A stretch of DNA of 64,000 nt from Diploscapter coronatus (lineage: Eukaryota; Nematoda; Chromadorea; Rhabditida; Rhabditidae). The translations under genes were made by a program, and so were the position numbers. Below are positions 35,501 through 46,377 of this stretch, piece after piece (the stretch's first letter is position 1; every line of letters starts with the position of its first letter). The DNA is taken from positions 84,653,201-84,717,200 of the forward strand of contig OZ038422.1 of the NCBI GenBank assembly GCA_964036155.1, read 5' to 3'. The notes under the pieces were generated by a model, which saw only the letters and a program-made list of their open reading frames with translations, did not search any database and had not been told where the DNA came from.

Positions 35501-38280
35501 AACTTTTGGCATCGGATTGTATTCAATTTACCTTTCCATGCTGTCATAATTAATCCTCATTTTGTTGAGATTCTTGGAAAGTGTTGATAAGGGAATTACT
35601 ATTTGACGAGACGCTATAGTTAGAGGCAGGGGAGAGAAGGAAAGTAGAGAGAAATAGTCTGAAAAAGATAGGTCTCGTCAAATAGTAATTGCCGTTTGAG
35701 CTGTTTGATAGTTGTAATTTTAGTGTGCAAATACACTGTACACGAAAGATGCGTGCGTTCGGCAGCCAATAATTGCATCAAGACTTTTTCGAACGGGAAG
35801 AGCGAAAAATTATATCATCATTGGCAGGTATCACGCCTTTTATAACGACTTTATTTTGACGTCTTTTAATATGACGCTTTTTTCTATATCACACCCATGG
35901 CGCCACATAATTTTAGGATGCCAATACCACCGCTAAATGCGTTAAGTGTCGAGCTACAGTAGGGGCGTTCCAAGGAAAAAGGTGTCGATGGTGCAGGAAT
36001 TATGTACATCACAAGTGTATGTCTGCTCTACCGCAGGTAAGAGAATCCCATATATCCTCGGACTTGATATATCCAGATTTCGTATATCGGAGAATTTCAT
36101 ATATCCCTTTCAGGAATGCGACCTTGGGTCCCTAAACTATCACATTCTACCGCCAACCCATATTTTCCCAGCATTTTTGGAGCGAAAATCTTCCTCCTTA
36201 AGGAATCACTCGCACGGCTCGAATTTACTGCAGGCAAGTTGATCATAAACTCTTTGATAAGCTCTAAGAAAAAAGTTGAGTTTCAGGCCTTTTCTCCCGG
36301 ACCAAATTTCCGACCCTTGTTAGTATTGGTCAATCCGAAAAGTGGCGGCAAGCAGGGCATAAAAATTCTTCAGAAATTTCAATATTTATTGAATCCAAGA
36401 CAAGTGTATGATCTAAGCAAGTCGGGGCCGGAACCGGGGTATGTGTTGATAACTTTTGCTCAAAGAAATCTTTTTAAATACTTTTTTCTCAAGAAAAACG
36501 AAAGTGTTGGCAATGTTGGAAACTAAGCCCTCAAGCTATGCGAAATAGTATGGAGGAAAAGAAACCCGTATCTTCCAATGTCTTTTCCTAACCATACACT
36601 ATTTCGCAATGGCTTAATGGCTTGAGGACTTATGGTTTCCAAATAGCCGAATTTTAGGTTATCCCTTTTCGCTGATCTACCCAACGCCAATATTCTAATT
36701 TGTGGCGGGGATGGTACAATTGGTTGGGTGCTCGACTCGATGGACAAAATGCCTTTTCCCCACGGACGACCGCCAGTCGCAATTCTGCCCTTAGGGACCG
36801 GGAACGATCTCGCTAGGTTCCAGCATTTTTTGCCACAGATCCGAAAATCTTTTACTTCCTAGGTGCTTACGATGGGGCGGAGGCTATGAAAATGAAAACT
36901 TGCACAAGATCCTTCAACAGATAGAGAAATCGACTTTGGTAAGATTTTTGGACGAACATTTCAGCCTTTTTGGAGTGAAAATGTTCAATTTTTGAGGGAA
37001 TATGCTAAAATCTAATGTTCTCTTGATGAAGATCGGCTTTTTATTCGAAACTTGTATAAACTCGGGGGATTCAACATATCCAGTTTTCAGATCGGCATGG
37101 ATAGATGGCACTTGAAGATCGAGTCCTCAGGCTCTAGAAGAATGAGCGAAAAATGCGAGCCTCCACCATATCAAATCATCAACAACTATTTTTCGATTGG
37201 AGTGGTAAGAACAAAAACAGTTCTCCGAAACAATTTTGCGAGACAATTTTAGGACGCCTCAATCGCGCATAGATTCCATGTGATGCGTGAAAAATTCCCA
37301 GAGAAATTCAACAGTCGCATCAAAAATAAACTTTGGTTCGACCTTCTAGAGAAACAAAATTTCGATTTTTTATAAATTAGGTACGTCGAATTGGCTACGA
37401 GCGAAAGTCTCCAGTCGTCCTGTAGAAATCTCCACGAGCAAATCGATATTCTGGTAAGAGTGCCACTTTTGTGGTACCAAAAATATCATTTTTACCAAAA
37501 TGGGTCTAGGCCCAAGGAAGTTGGTACCATTCGAATCGGCGTTTCATGTTCTTTTTAAATATGCTAATTTAGTGCGATGGCGAATCAATAGATTTGGGGC
37601 AAGACGCTAGTTTGGAAGGGATAGCCCTGTTGAACATTCCCTCTATCTATGGGGGCTCGAATTTATGGGGTCGAAGCAGGAAAAACAGGAGGATGCCTAT
37701 AATTTTCCCCAACATAGGAAACGGACATGAAAAGGTAAGCTAAAAGAGTTTTTTGTTGAGAAATGAAAATTCTAGGGGCAACTACAACATAGGGTTCAAG
37801 ACATTGGTGATGGATTGATCGAGGTTTGAAATTCTTAAACTTTGCAAAAAATCAACTTTTTTAAAGTTGGTCGGGCTAGAATCAGCTGTGCAAATGGGAC
37901 AAATCAAGGCTGGTAAGTTCGGAAATTTGCTCGAAAAATCGATTTTTTCTTGAACACGCTTCAGGAGTTAGAGGAGCTAGGAGACTAGCGCAGTGTCAGA
38001 CCATCGTCATTCAAACCCATAAGAGTTTTCCGATGCAAATTGACGGTAAAAATTTAAGATCCTCCTTGCCCCTCCCCTCTCACTGACTTGAATAAAATTT
38101 AGGTGAGCCCTGGCTCCAACCACCTTGCATAATCCAGATCACACATAAAAACCAAGTGAAAATGCTCGTTGGTAAGAGAGCTTTGAGTTTTCTTCGAAGA
38201 TTAAACAAATTTCAGCTCCAAGAAAACGATCTTCCTGGTCCTCCTTGCTAAGACAGTCTTCAGCTAACGAAGGCGATTAA
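32582..38280 (+). CDS. dgk-3: Type I diacylglycerol kinase (EF-hands, two C1 domains, catalytic domain)
   Basis: Twenty-three exons: 32582-32630, 32674-32756, 32962-33073, 34093-34233, 34340-34450, 34644-34768, 35028-35147, 35204-35324, 35724-35827, 35917-36036, 36114-36233, 36287-36438, 36658-36816, 36863-36938, 37091-37204, 37253-37335, 37381-37453, 37573-37734, 37776-37823, 37867-37912, 37965-38045, 38103-38171, 38216-38280; 777 residues. Order: recoverin-like homology region 1-128 ([15 protein letters not shown]), two canonical EF-hands at about 166-245 ([24 protein letters not shown]), two C1 zinc fingers at about 254-365, the catalytic domain ([33 protein letters not shown]) and the accessory domain ([22 protein letters not shown]). 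It phosphorylates diacylglycerol to phosphatidic acid, with calcium control expected for this type. One intron has a GC donor (36234) and three acceptors are AAG. The dgk-3 symbol rests on domain layout. Confidence 0.92.
33693..33849. repeat. Hairpin MITE-like element in a DGK intron
   Basis: The left arm AGGGTGCGTTCATACTCCGC, running to AATAGCACGCGAG, mirrors the right arm CTCGCGTACTATTTCT, running to GAGCGCGCCCT. Arms are about 55 bp with few mismatches. The inner AATAG core is shared with other hairpins. It lies in intron 3. Confidence 0.8.
35594..35690. repeat. Short element with perfect 19-bp terminal inverted repeats
   Basis: AATTACTATTTGACGAGAC at 35594-35612 is exactly the reverse complement of 35672-35690. 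The interior is purine-rich and unpaired. It lies in DGK intron 8. Perfect termini suggest a recent MITE insertion. Confidence 0.8.
36519..36640. repeat. Hairpin MITE-like element in DGK intron 12
   Basis: GGAAACTAAGCCCTCAAGC, then GCGAAATAGTATGG, pairs with CCATACACTATTTCGC, then GGCTTGAGGACTTATGGTTTCC. The core GCGAAATAGTRTGG matches that of the 9601-9718 element. Confidence 0.8.
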
Positions 38281-38430
38281 AGTGTTTATTTTGTTCACCA
38301 TCAAAGTTCGATAAATAAAGCATTTTTCTGTAGCGTTTTTTGAAGAGATGTATGATTTTAGGAGCCTATTTTAAAGGATGTCATGTGACGTAGGAAAGGC
38401 GGTATCTTTTCAAAGGCGTTGCAGTTCATT

Positions 38431-38583
38431 CGTCTTTCCACTGCTCATTACTTGCAAATCGCCCTCCGCAGAAAAAATAGCGCACCTTTCCGGGAGAGAT
38501 AAAGAAGACATGTTCTTTTTCTCCTTATCTCTCGGGATATGACACACTATTTTCTCTGCGGATTGCGTTTTGAGAAGTCTGGA
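38431..38583. repeat. Hairpin MITE-like element downstream of DGK
   Basis: CGTCTTTCCACTGCTCATT, then AATCGCCCTCCGCAGAAAA, mirrors TTTTCTCTGCGGATTGCG, then GAGAAGTCTGGACG, imperfectly. An inner AAAATAGCGC/ACACTATTTT core and a GGGAGAGATAA/TTATCTCTCGGG second stem are present. Confidence 0.7.
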
Positions 38584-40049
38584 CGAAAACATTGGCTTCA
38601 GTCGGAAATTCTGCCGTTCTTTTCGAAAAACAGCGTCACCACCTATCCGTAGATTGGATCATCCAAAGACGCTCTAAATCGAATTATCTGACAATCTCAT
38701 CGAAATAAACTCTTCCTTGAAGCGATTGTTCAAGGCTGGAAATGATTTTGTCGCTAACTTATTAAATGTTTGCACGACTTTTCTACATTCGAAAATAAAA
38801 GCACGATTTGTGTGGTTTTCCTTTTCTTGGTCTAAATCGGGGTACTCGGAATAATTAAAGAAGAGAGGGTGTGAATTATTGAGAGCGCCCACGGAAACCG
38901 CCTTGACAGTATGGCTGGACATGAAACCCTTTGAAGTTCACCGACATTCGAAGGGAAATGGATAAACATATTTACTCTTCAAGAATTTATTCCATTTTTC
39001 AGCCTTCTTGCATTTCTCAAGCATTTTTTATTTATAATTTAGGCAATCTTTCTTGGTATTTACGGTTTCTTCCTATCACAATCTTGAGGAATACTTACTC
39101 TTAGACATGTTTTAGTTAGATATATATTTTTCAAATGCTCGATCTCATACAAAAGAATGAAATCCGAGTCATTGATACCGTGTTATTTTCGGTCCATTGA
39201 TTTTAGCGTTCATCTTTCGGTAGTATATTTTGGCCGAATCTACTGGCAACAGGTGTTCGTTCGACAGGTTCATGTCATTTCACACATCCCACCAAAACAT
39301 TGGAATTTCATCGGAAAATGCTTATCTTCATCAAAGTAATTTGAAAATCTGGGTTTCTAGATAAGTTTTCTTAAATTTCCCATATTTTTTCAAATCACCT
39401 TTGCGGGAATTCTTTGTTTTCGGTCTTTTAAAATCTCTAAGTCTTTGTCTTCATGCAATTCATTTTTCTCATGACCGAAATCTGATTTAATGGTCATTTA
39501 ACGCATGAGAACGTGTTCGAAAATGAAGATTTATTCAAAATAGAGATATTCAGGAAAGAAAGTTCACTATGATCCGCATTAAAAAATTGTTCCTCAATCT
39601 ATAAATGCAGATTTTTAGGAACATTTCTCACCCTATCATATAAAATTCTGCTGATCTAGACAAAATTGCATCATCATTTTTATGAATGTCAGAGAAAATA
39701 TATAAATATATCGCACGCAAAAATATGAGATTTTCAAAAAATATATACGAGAGTCATAATATAAAGCTCGGCGAGTAAAAATAAAGGGGAAAATCCTGTT
39801 TTGGTCCGAGTTTTTGGGATTTTAATTGTTGAATTGTAAAGCTTTCACCAAAGCCAGGTAAAACTATTTTAATCACAACATCTTCGAATTACGTTGAAAT
39901 GATCAAGGTGGTTATAATAATGGCAAAGATCATTGAACATTTTTAGCTGTCGATTTTTTCCAAATGAGACTTTACAAAATATTAAATGCCGTAATCTTTT
40001 TAAAATTGCATTATTATTATTGAAAATTACGGTATTTCAAACAACCTAA

Positions 40050-40073
40050 ATAATAATAATAATAATAATAATT
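40050..40073. repeat. AAT microsatellite
   Basis: About eight uninterrupted AAT units. A simple repeat with no evident function. Confidence 0.9.
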
Positions 40074-40600
40074 CACTGGGTCAAAGCAAGCAAAAATTGC
40101 ATTTCAAACAAATTTTAAGTTAGAAAAAGAGATCTTCTTATTCTAGAGGCTTGATGGTATAATGGATAAAGCTTTGGGTCCGATTTTTGCAAAAAAAACT
40201 TGTAAGTAGTGGAAATTTTATAGAGCACTGCTTGGAAAATAGGGATGAACACTAAACCCTGCACTGTAGAGACTGAAGTATTAAAAATCGGAAAATCAAA
40301 AATTGCAAGTTTTGACAAAGAAGTTTTCGTTTGACAAGATTTTGTTAAAGTTAAGTTAAATCATTGAATTTTTGGTGTATTTCCTAATGTCACGAATCGA
40401 TTATCGTCTTTCGAGGGGAATTTCTTTTTTAGGTAGAAAATTTTAATAATTCTCAAACCTAAGCCAATTTTTAGCCAGAGTAAACATTTTAGGTAAGATT
40501 GTCAGAAAAAATTTCAAGAGAGTTCAATAAAATTTTTACATGTGTTTGCTTAGGTTTGAAAACTTACAAAAATACGCCTTTTAGAAATTCTCTCGGAAAA

Positions 40601-40806
40601 CGCATATGCACTCTCTATTGTCCTCGAGATGAGCCTTGTCTTATGCACTCTACGTCTATAACCTGCGAGCGCGACGCATCAAGACTAGAGAGAAACAGAA
40701 GGAGTAGTGAGCAAAACCGCGCAGACACATAGACTAAGACTCGCGCGGGTACCCCTTGCCCCCTTTCTTTGCAAGGATTCATCTAGGAGACAATGGAGAG
40801 TGTGCG
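40601..40806. repeat. Inverted repeat adjoining the ceh-43 3' end
   Basis: The left arm CGCATATGCACTCTCTATTG, then GAGATGAGCCTTG, mirrors the right arm GCAAGGATTCATCT, then GACAATGGAGAGTGTGCG. It belongs to the same family as the outer element at 27227-27491 and ends 14 bp from the ceh-43 stop codon (40820-40822), so it should form most of that transcript's 3' UTR. Confidence 0.75.
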
Positions 40807-40819
40807 TGTGTATGTGTGT

Positions 40820-43800
40820 TTAGCATCCATTGGTGTATGGGTACTGAGGAATGGAATTATAGGGGTAATAGAGTGATGTGGCGTTGTCGAAGTAGGGCTT
40901 TATATCCTGGGGGTGGGCTCCGAACGCGGTCATATCCGGCATCTGGTGGTATTTCAGGGTCTCGTAGGTGTTCAATGGCGTGGCATAAGACAGGGCGGTC
41001 GTTGATTGATTCGGATTCGGGGGAAGGTCGGGTGGAGGCAAGACCGCTCCGGTAGTGGCTACTGAAAATCAAATCTTGTCATTTTATTTCAATTCAGAGC
41101 TCTCATTTCAATTCAGGGTTAGTTTAAAGAATGCGCATAAAATGGTGAGTTTGAAGTAAGATTATAAATTCAGAGTTAACAATTGATTACTCTTAGCTTT
41201 AATTATAACCCCTAGGTTAATTGTTTTGAGGCTGGGCGAGATTAATGATGGAGCTAAATTTAGAATATGATACCTGCAAGAGCAGACCAATCAGCTGGAG
41301 TGGTAGCAAGGGTACCGATCTGAGCCGCACCGAGGGAGGAGAGCTGTTGTTGCGCGACGAGCTAAATTATATTCATTTAAAAGTTGTAAACATCTCAAAC
41401 GCTAAGGTTGATCTCCATATTTAAATGTTGTCAGTCTACAAATATGATCTATTCAGAAAGATACAATTGATAATACATATTGTGCGAAATATTTTATATG
41501 GGAGATCTAAATGCTAACAGCTTTAGATGAAAGCTCCTAAACTCAGAGTTCAATTATTTCAGCCCTAATAAAGTTAAATTATTGGCGAATTGAACATACC
41601 TGAGAAGTCGGTGTCAGAGGGGCGGCCATACAAGCTCCATTCATAGATCCATTCGCCGTTCCAAGGCCTGCATCCGAGCAAGTCATCGGCGACGAGCCAT
41701 CAGCGCCCGACTCCCGATCTGTACTGCCTCCCTCCTCATCCGAAGTTCGTTCCACGCCCGTTTTCTGCTTCTTGTGCTTGCTTCTCTTGTTTTGGAACCA
41801 AATTTTCACCTGAAGTTTATTAGATTTTTTCATTCTGTGAGAAACTCTTCATGGTATTTTATATATTTTTGTACTCGAAATCGTAAGCTACAACTTGACA
41901 TCAAATTTGTAGTAAAATCAATGAATTTAAAAGAAGCTATGATATGTTAAAGTTGGGCTATTTCTTTTAAAGATTCTACTCAAAATTCCATGGGCTGTAT
42001 CGTAGTAAAATTAAAGTTTTTTCAGGGAATCATAAATGGTTTTGTTCGTTATGACCTGAGGAACAGTTTAGTGCTAAAACCGAGAAAACATCAATTTTGT
42101 AGTTATAAAAGTTTAAAGTTGGAAATATGTCATTTTTGACGTGTTTGGATTCGCCTTTTTGCTATTTTCGTGTTTGCGCATTTGAAACTCTTCTTCTTCT
42201 TCCTCGCTCTAGAGAAGTGAAACGCGAAAGGACACAGTCTATGGAGAGACGATAATTAGCCTGCGCACATGCCAATGGAGGTCACCACTCCACAGAGAAG
42301 TCAAAAATTAGGAAATAGTATGGAGAATAAGAGAGAAAAGAGGCAGAGAAGGGAAAAATAGCATGAGAAAGAGACTAGAGAAACTAGAAAACGTAGAAAT
42401 AACACGGGAAAAAGACGCAGAGGCAGAAGGAATACTGTAGACAGAACACGCATCGCTTTCCACAAACAGGTGATGGACAGGTGTGTCATGGATGTGCAAC
42501 TGTCAGACAGATAGAGAACTCTGACATGCTGACTCTGCGTTTATGACCTCCAGACAACGAAAACTCTCATCTTTATTGTCGTCAGGGGTTTGAGACGACG
42601 CTGACAATGAAACCTCAGATATCCAGCATCAGAATTTGCCATTTTTCGTTGTCTTTAATGAGAGGAAAGAGATCACGAAAATACAAAGTCTTTCTTCGTC
42701 ATCGGTTATTTGAAACAGTGATATCAAAGATTGTTGTGACTTTCTTTGACGTTTTCTTCTAATTCACACTCTATTCGCATTTTTTATGCTAGGATGGTAA
42801 AATGAAGGCCGCTCGCGGTGGTAAAAAAAAAAACACATTTGATGATGAACCCATAAAACGGGATAAATGGGATCAGAAAAAGAGATTGGTGAGATGGTAA
42901 AAATTGCATGGTTTGATTTAGGAGACGGAAAAAGTTTGTCTTTGCTTGAAATGGTTTGGTTTTTCAGAAGAGTCTGTTTTCGAATATCGTGATACAAAAG
43001 TTTATCCTTCGTCATAAGATGGAGACAAACTATGTCTAAAGGCTTGTCTTTGTTGTGATAACTATTTTTTATTTGTCACATTCCGTATTTTGCTTCTAGG
43101 GCATAAGTATTGCTGATGCCCAAATCTGGGAGGTGTGTAAGTGATGTACAGCTATTTTTAGTGGTTAGAACGTCTAGAAATAGCACGCGAAAAGGAGAGG
43201 CTGGCTTAAAATCCATTCTTCCCCCTCCCAGATTTTGGCATCAACAAAATCAATAAATTTCCGGTTATGACTTGCATGACTTATTGAGATATGTTCCAGT
43301 CTCAGAGTCTTAGCTTCAAGGTATCCCCCCGTCAAACCTGTCATTTGAAGCCCATCTTACTGTAGAAGGAGAAGTCAAGCAGGAGAAGTATCGAGTGAAA
43401 TGGAGAGAGCAAAATAAGTAGGAAATTCGAAATTAGCGGCTCCAACACATATCATTAAAATCATCGATCGAAATAGACCAACCGTTTTTGAAGCCCATTC
43501 TTCAATATTAGGGAAAAATTCATAAGGAAAAGGATACATCAAATGTTTTTCTGGACTATGCTTAAATATGGAAAGAGATCAATAATTTATGAGGCAATTA
43601 TTTAGTTCAGCTAGAAAAAGTAGTCAGGCCTTAAAATTTCTAATTTATTCTTAGATGTGTTAAAACTATCCCATGCATGGAAGATATAACGCCTCTAGCG
43701 ATAGAGGGATCAAAAAGGGATTAAAGAAAACGGGAGTTGACTGAAAAATGACAAGTCAATATGTCAATCAAGTTTTTTGGGGAAACTCGTGTTAAAGATT

Positions 43801-46377
43801 GATTTTTTCGATCTTCTGTACTCCACACCCACACCCACCTCTTTCTTTTCCTCTACCTTCCTACCCTCTCCTACAAAGGCGGGTGTGGAATACAAAAGGT
43901 CGTTTTTTCCTATTTTAGAAAAGATCAAAATTTTCAGAATCCTAAAAATCTTATATCCTACATGGCGTGCATCCAAAGATATCGTGATGTGCAAAAATTA
44001 GTCTGTCTTTTTCATTCGCTTCTTTTTCTTTTGTCCATTCTTTTCCTATCCTTTGAATTTCTCTTTTTTCTCGAATTTTTCTAGAACAATACCGTAGAAG
44101 GAGAATATGGCGCGCCAATATCTCGCGAAATGTGAGAATAGTGGGTCGAGATGGGAAGGAAAAATGAGAAACTACGGTAAGGAACAGGGGACACTTTAAC
44201 TCAGTTGGTTAGATCTTAAAAATATGCTTTTTGCAAACATTTAAATCTTACTTGAGTTTGAGTCAGATTTAGCTCTGCTGCTAAAGCGGCTCGATCCGGC
44301 AAAGCCAAATATTGGGTCTTGGCGAACCTAAAATTGAAAAATTAGGTAAAATTTGAAAACAAAATGCTGAAAAGTGGAGCTATCATCAATTTTCAAACAA
44401 GATCGCCGAAATAATTGCAGCTAATTAAAAATTGGGGGGAAAGAAAATCGATAGTTAGAGTTTAGGATTGCATATAAAATAATTCATAGTCATAATTTAA
44501 TGGGTATAAATTGAAAAACCGAAAAAAAAAACAAATTATAGATTTCTGTATGACTTTTGCGCTAAGAGATAAAAATCAAGAGATCCCGCGCCAATAGCGA
44601 ATTGTGACAAGATAAAAGGAGATATGCAGCGATTTTTGCATGAGGTGCGATAACTTGTGGGCAGGAGGTCGAAGAGCGGTAAAAATCGGCAAAAATATCG
44701 ACAAAGTCCCGAGAAACAAGTGCGAATCATCTGAGACTTTTCAACAGAATGGATTCTCATATTTTAAACAACAATGATGAAGGATACAGCTAGAGCACTA
44801 ACTGAAGTAATCCATTTTATTCTAATGTGCGGCAAAAATCGCGAAAGGATAAGTGTGAAAAACTCGAGAAATTGCGGTGCATTACAAGTTATTCAAAGGG
44901 TCAATGCTACTTGAGATAATGAATAGAGCAAATATGAATATCTTGTGAGAGTTTAGATAAACTCAGAAGAGATATATGAACTCTCGGGAAAAATATATGG
45001 GAAAATAAATGAAAATTTAGAAATTTAAAAAGAAATAAATTCCGGAAACCTACCTTTTCTGTAGCATTTGTAATTGCTGGCTGGAGTATATCGTTCTCGG
45101 CTTTCGGACTTTCTTGCCCTTCCCGTTGATTTTCACCTCACCGCCTTCAATGATTTTCGTGGTTAGTTGTTCTGAAATTTTAAGCTAATTTTCCATATCC
45201 AAGATATTTGTCGTCCTATGCTTTAGCATGTGATAAGAAATGTTCGAACTTCACGGTATACAATTCATTTCAATCCTATCCCTCATCATTGATTGAAGAT
45301 TTTCTTGAAGTCTTCGATTTTCCCTACAAACTGTACATCGCTTAAGGCCAAATTACAGGCAATTATGTGGTATGTGGTCGCGCAAATCTTGCAAAATTTC
45401 TCTCTTCCCCCTTGAAGCATCGATTTCTAAATCCGTCCTTTTCCCCCTCAAATAGTGATGAAGATCAGCTTTTATCAATAGGAAATTAATAATATTGAGG
45501 ATCAGCTTCCTCTCAAAAGGAAATTCATCGTTCTACGAGGGAAAACTAAAAATAACACCCAAAAATAGACCTAAGTAGGACTTAAGTCGGGACACCTCGG
45601 TGAGGCAACTTGGAAATTGAAATATTCAACCCGTTTGGTATATCAGCACATTTTACCTTCAGGTGAGCTCGCGGCACCTCCCGTCGGATATGGCATGTAG
45701 TGGGTGGGCGACGCTGTGGGGAACGCTGTTGACGTAGGTGGCGTCGTCTGGTAATTCATCGTGTAAAAATAGGGCGTCGCAGTGGTGGCGTTCGAATTCG
45801 TTGACGCCCCTAAAATATAAATCCTAAGAATAGTAGAAGATCCTCAAAATAACAAAAAATGGCATACTAATAAAAGACTATGGACTTTTATTTTATGCTT
45901 CAAGGATTTACAAAGTATAGCTTTTTAAAGAGATTCCTTAAGAAAAGTTCACTTCTATAAAAATTCAATTTAAATTTAAGTGATATATGATATCAACACT
46001 ATGTCATAAGTATAGCTAGTACTGCTAAACCAATGCATAAACCAAAAGAGGGCGTGGTCTACATGACAACTCTCAACTCGGTAATTAAAAGATTAATACA
46101 AGCGCGATCAATTTAATGACGGTTTCCTGAGGGGTCGAAAATTGCAGACCGTTCTAATAACACGCTAGTCTGGTATAAATTACACCCGATAGCAACACCG
46201 CGTATTGAGCTAATTGTCACTACGGGATCGAAGTCGGTGCGCGTAATTAAAGCACTACGGGGTTGCCCCCTATGTGTGCAAATTAAAATCACTACGGGTC
46301 GGCGTGCCCGTACCTGATGTCGGGTAGCAGTAGCTGGCGGTGGGTGCGTAGTCGCCGAACGGTGGCTTCTCGTCCAT
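40820..46377 (-). CDS. ceh-43: Distal-less/Dlx-class homeobox transcription factor
   Basis: Seven exons: 46377-46314, 45809-45657, 45171-45054, 44327-44252, 41809-41600, 41361-41274, 41061-40820; 316 residues. The homeodomain is at about residues 94-153: [10 protein letters not shown] opens helix 1, [20 protein letters not shown] follows, and [19 protein letters not shown] is the recognition helix, diagnostic of the Dll/Dlx class. Flanks are Ser/Thr/Ala-rich before and Pro/Tyr-rich after, ending in PYPYTNGC-like sequence (YPYTNGC). It should be a nuclear sequence-specific regulator. C. elegans CEH-43 specifies anterior hypodermis and dopaminergic neurons. Two introns split the homeodomain; the one before VKIWF is 2.4 kb (41810-44251) and contains two palindromic elements. 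The ATG lies ten bases after a TTTCAG. The open frame continues upstream of it, but that stretch reads as 5' UTR. Confidence 0.93.
43110..43247. repeat. MITE-like element, copy 2, in the large ceh-43 intron
   Basis: Terminal inverted repeats TTGCTGATGCCCAAATCTGG (43110) and CCAGATTTTGGCATCAACAA (ending 43247) enclose an interior homologous to 32143-32276 in opposite orientation. Confidence 0.8.
43809..43901. repeat. Small inverted repeat in the large ceh-43 intron
   Basis: GATCTTCTGTACTCCACACCC-type arm (43810-43830) pairs with GGGTGTGGAATACAAAAGGTC-type arm (43881-43901). The loop is a polypyrimidine stretch. Confidence 0.65.
46211..46298. promoter_or_regulatory. Three-copy TAATT + CACTACGGG motif in ceh-43 intron 1
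   Basis: CACTACGGG occurs at 46218-46226, 46253-46261 and 46290-46298, spaced 35 and 37 bases. Each is preceded within a few bases by AATTG or AATTAAA, a homeodomain-type core. The last copy is 15 bases from the exon 1 donor. This may be a repeated factor-binding unit; binding is inferred only. Confidence 0.5.

Larger units (their letters stand above)
38281..40600. other. Intergenic region between convergent DGK and ceh-43
   Basis: A DGK poly(A) signal (AATAAA, 38314-38319) and a hairpin element (38431-38583) lie at the left. 38584-40600 shows no gene. Open frames at 38674-38922 and 40115-40318 have no splice or family support. An AAT trinucleotide run lies at 40050-40073. Confidence 0.5.

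Noticed and set aside
40146..40215. tRNA-like TGGTATAATGGATAAAGC
   Set aside because: It resembles an A box only; no B box, T-loop or acceptor stem pairing could be found.
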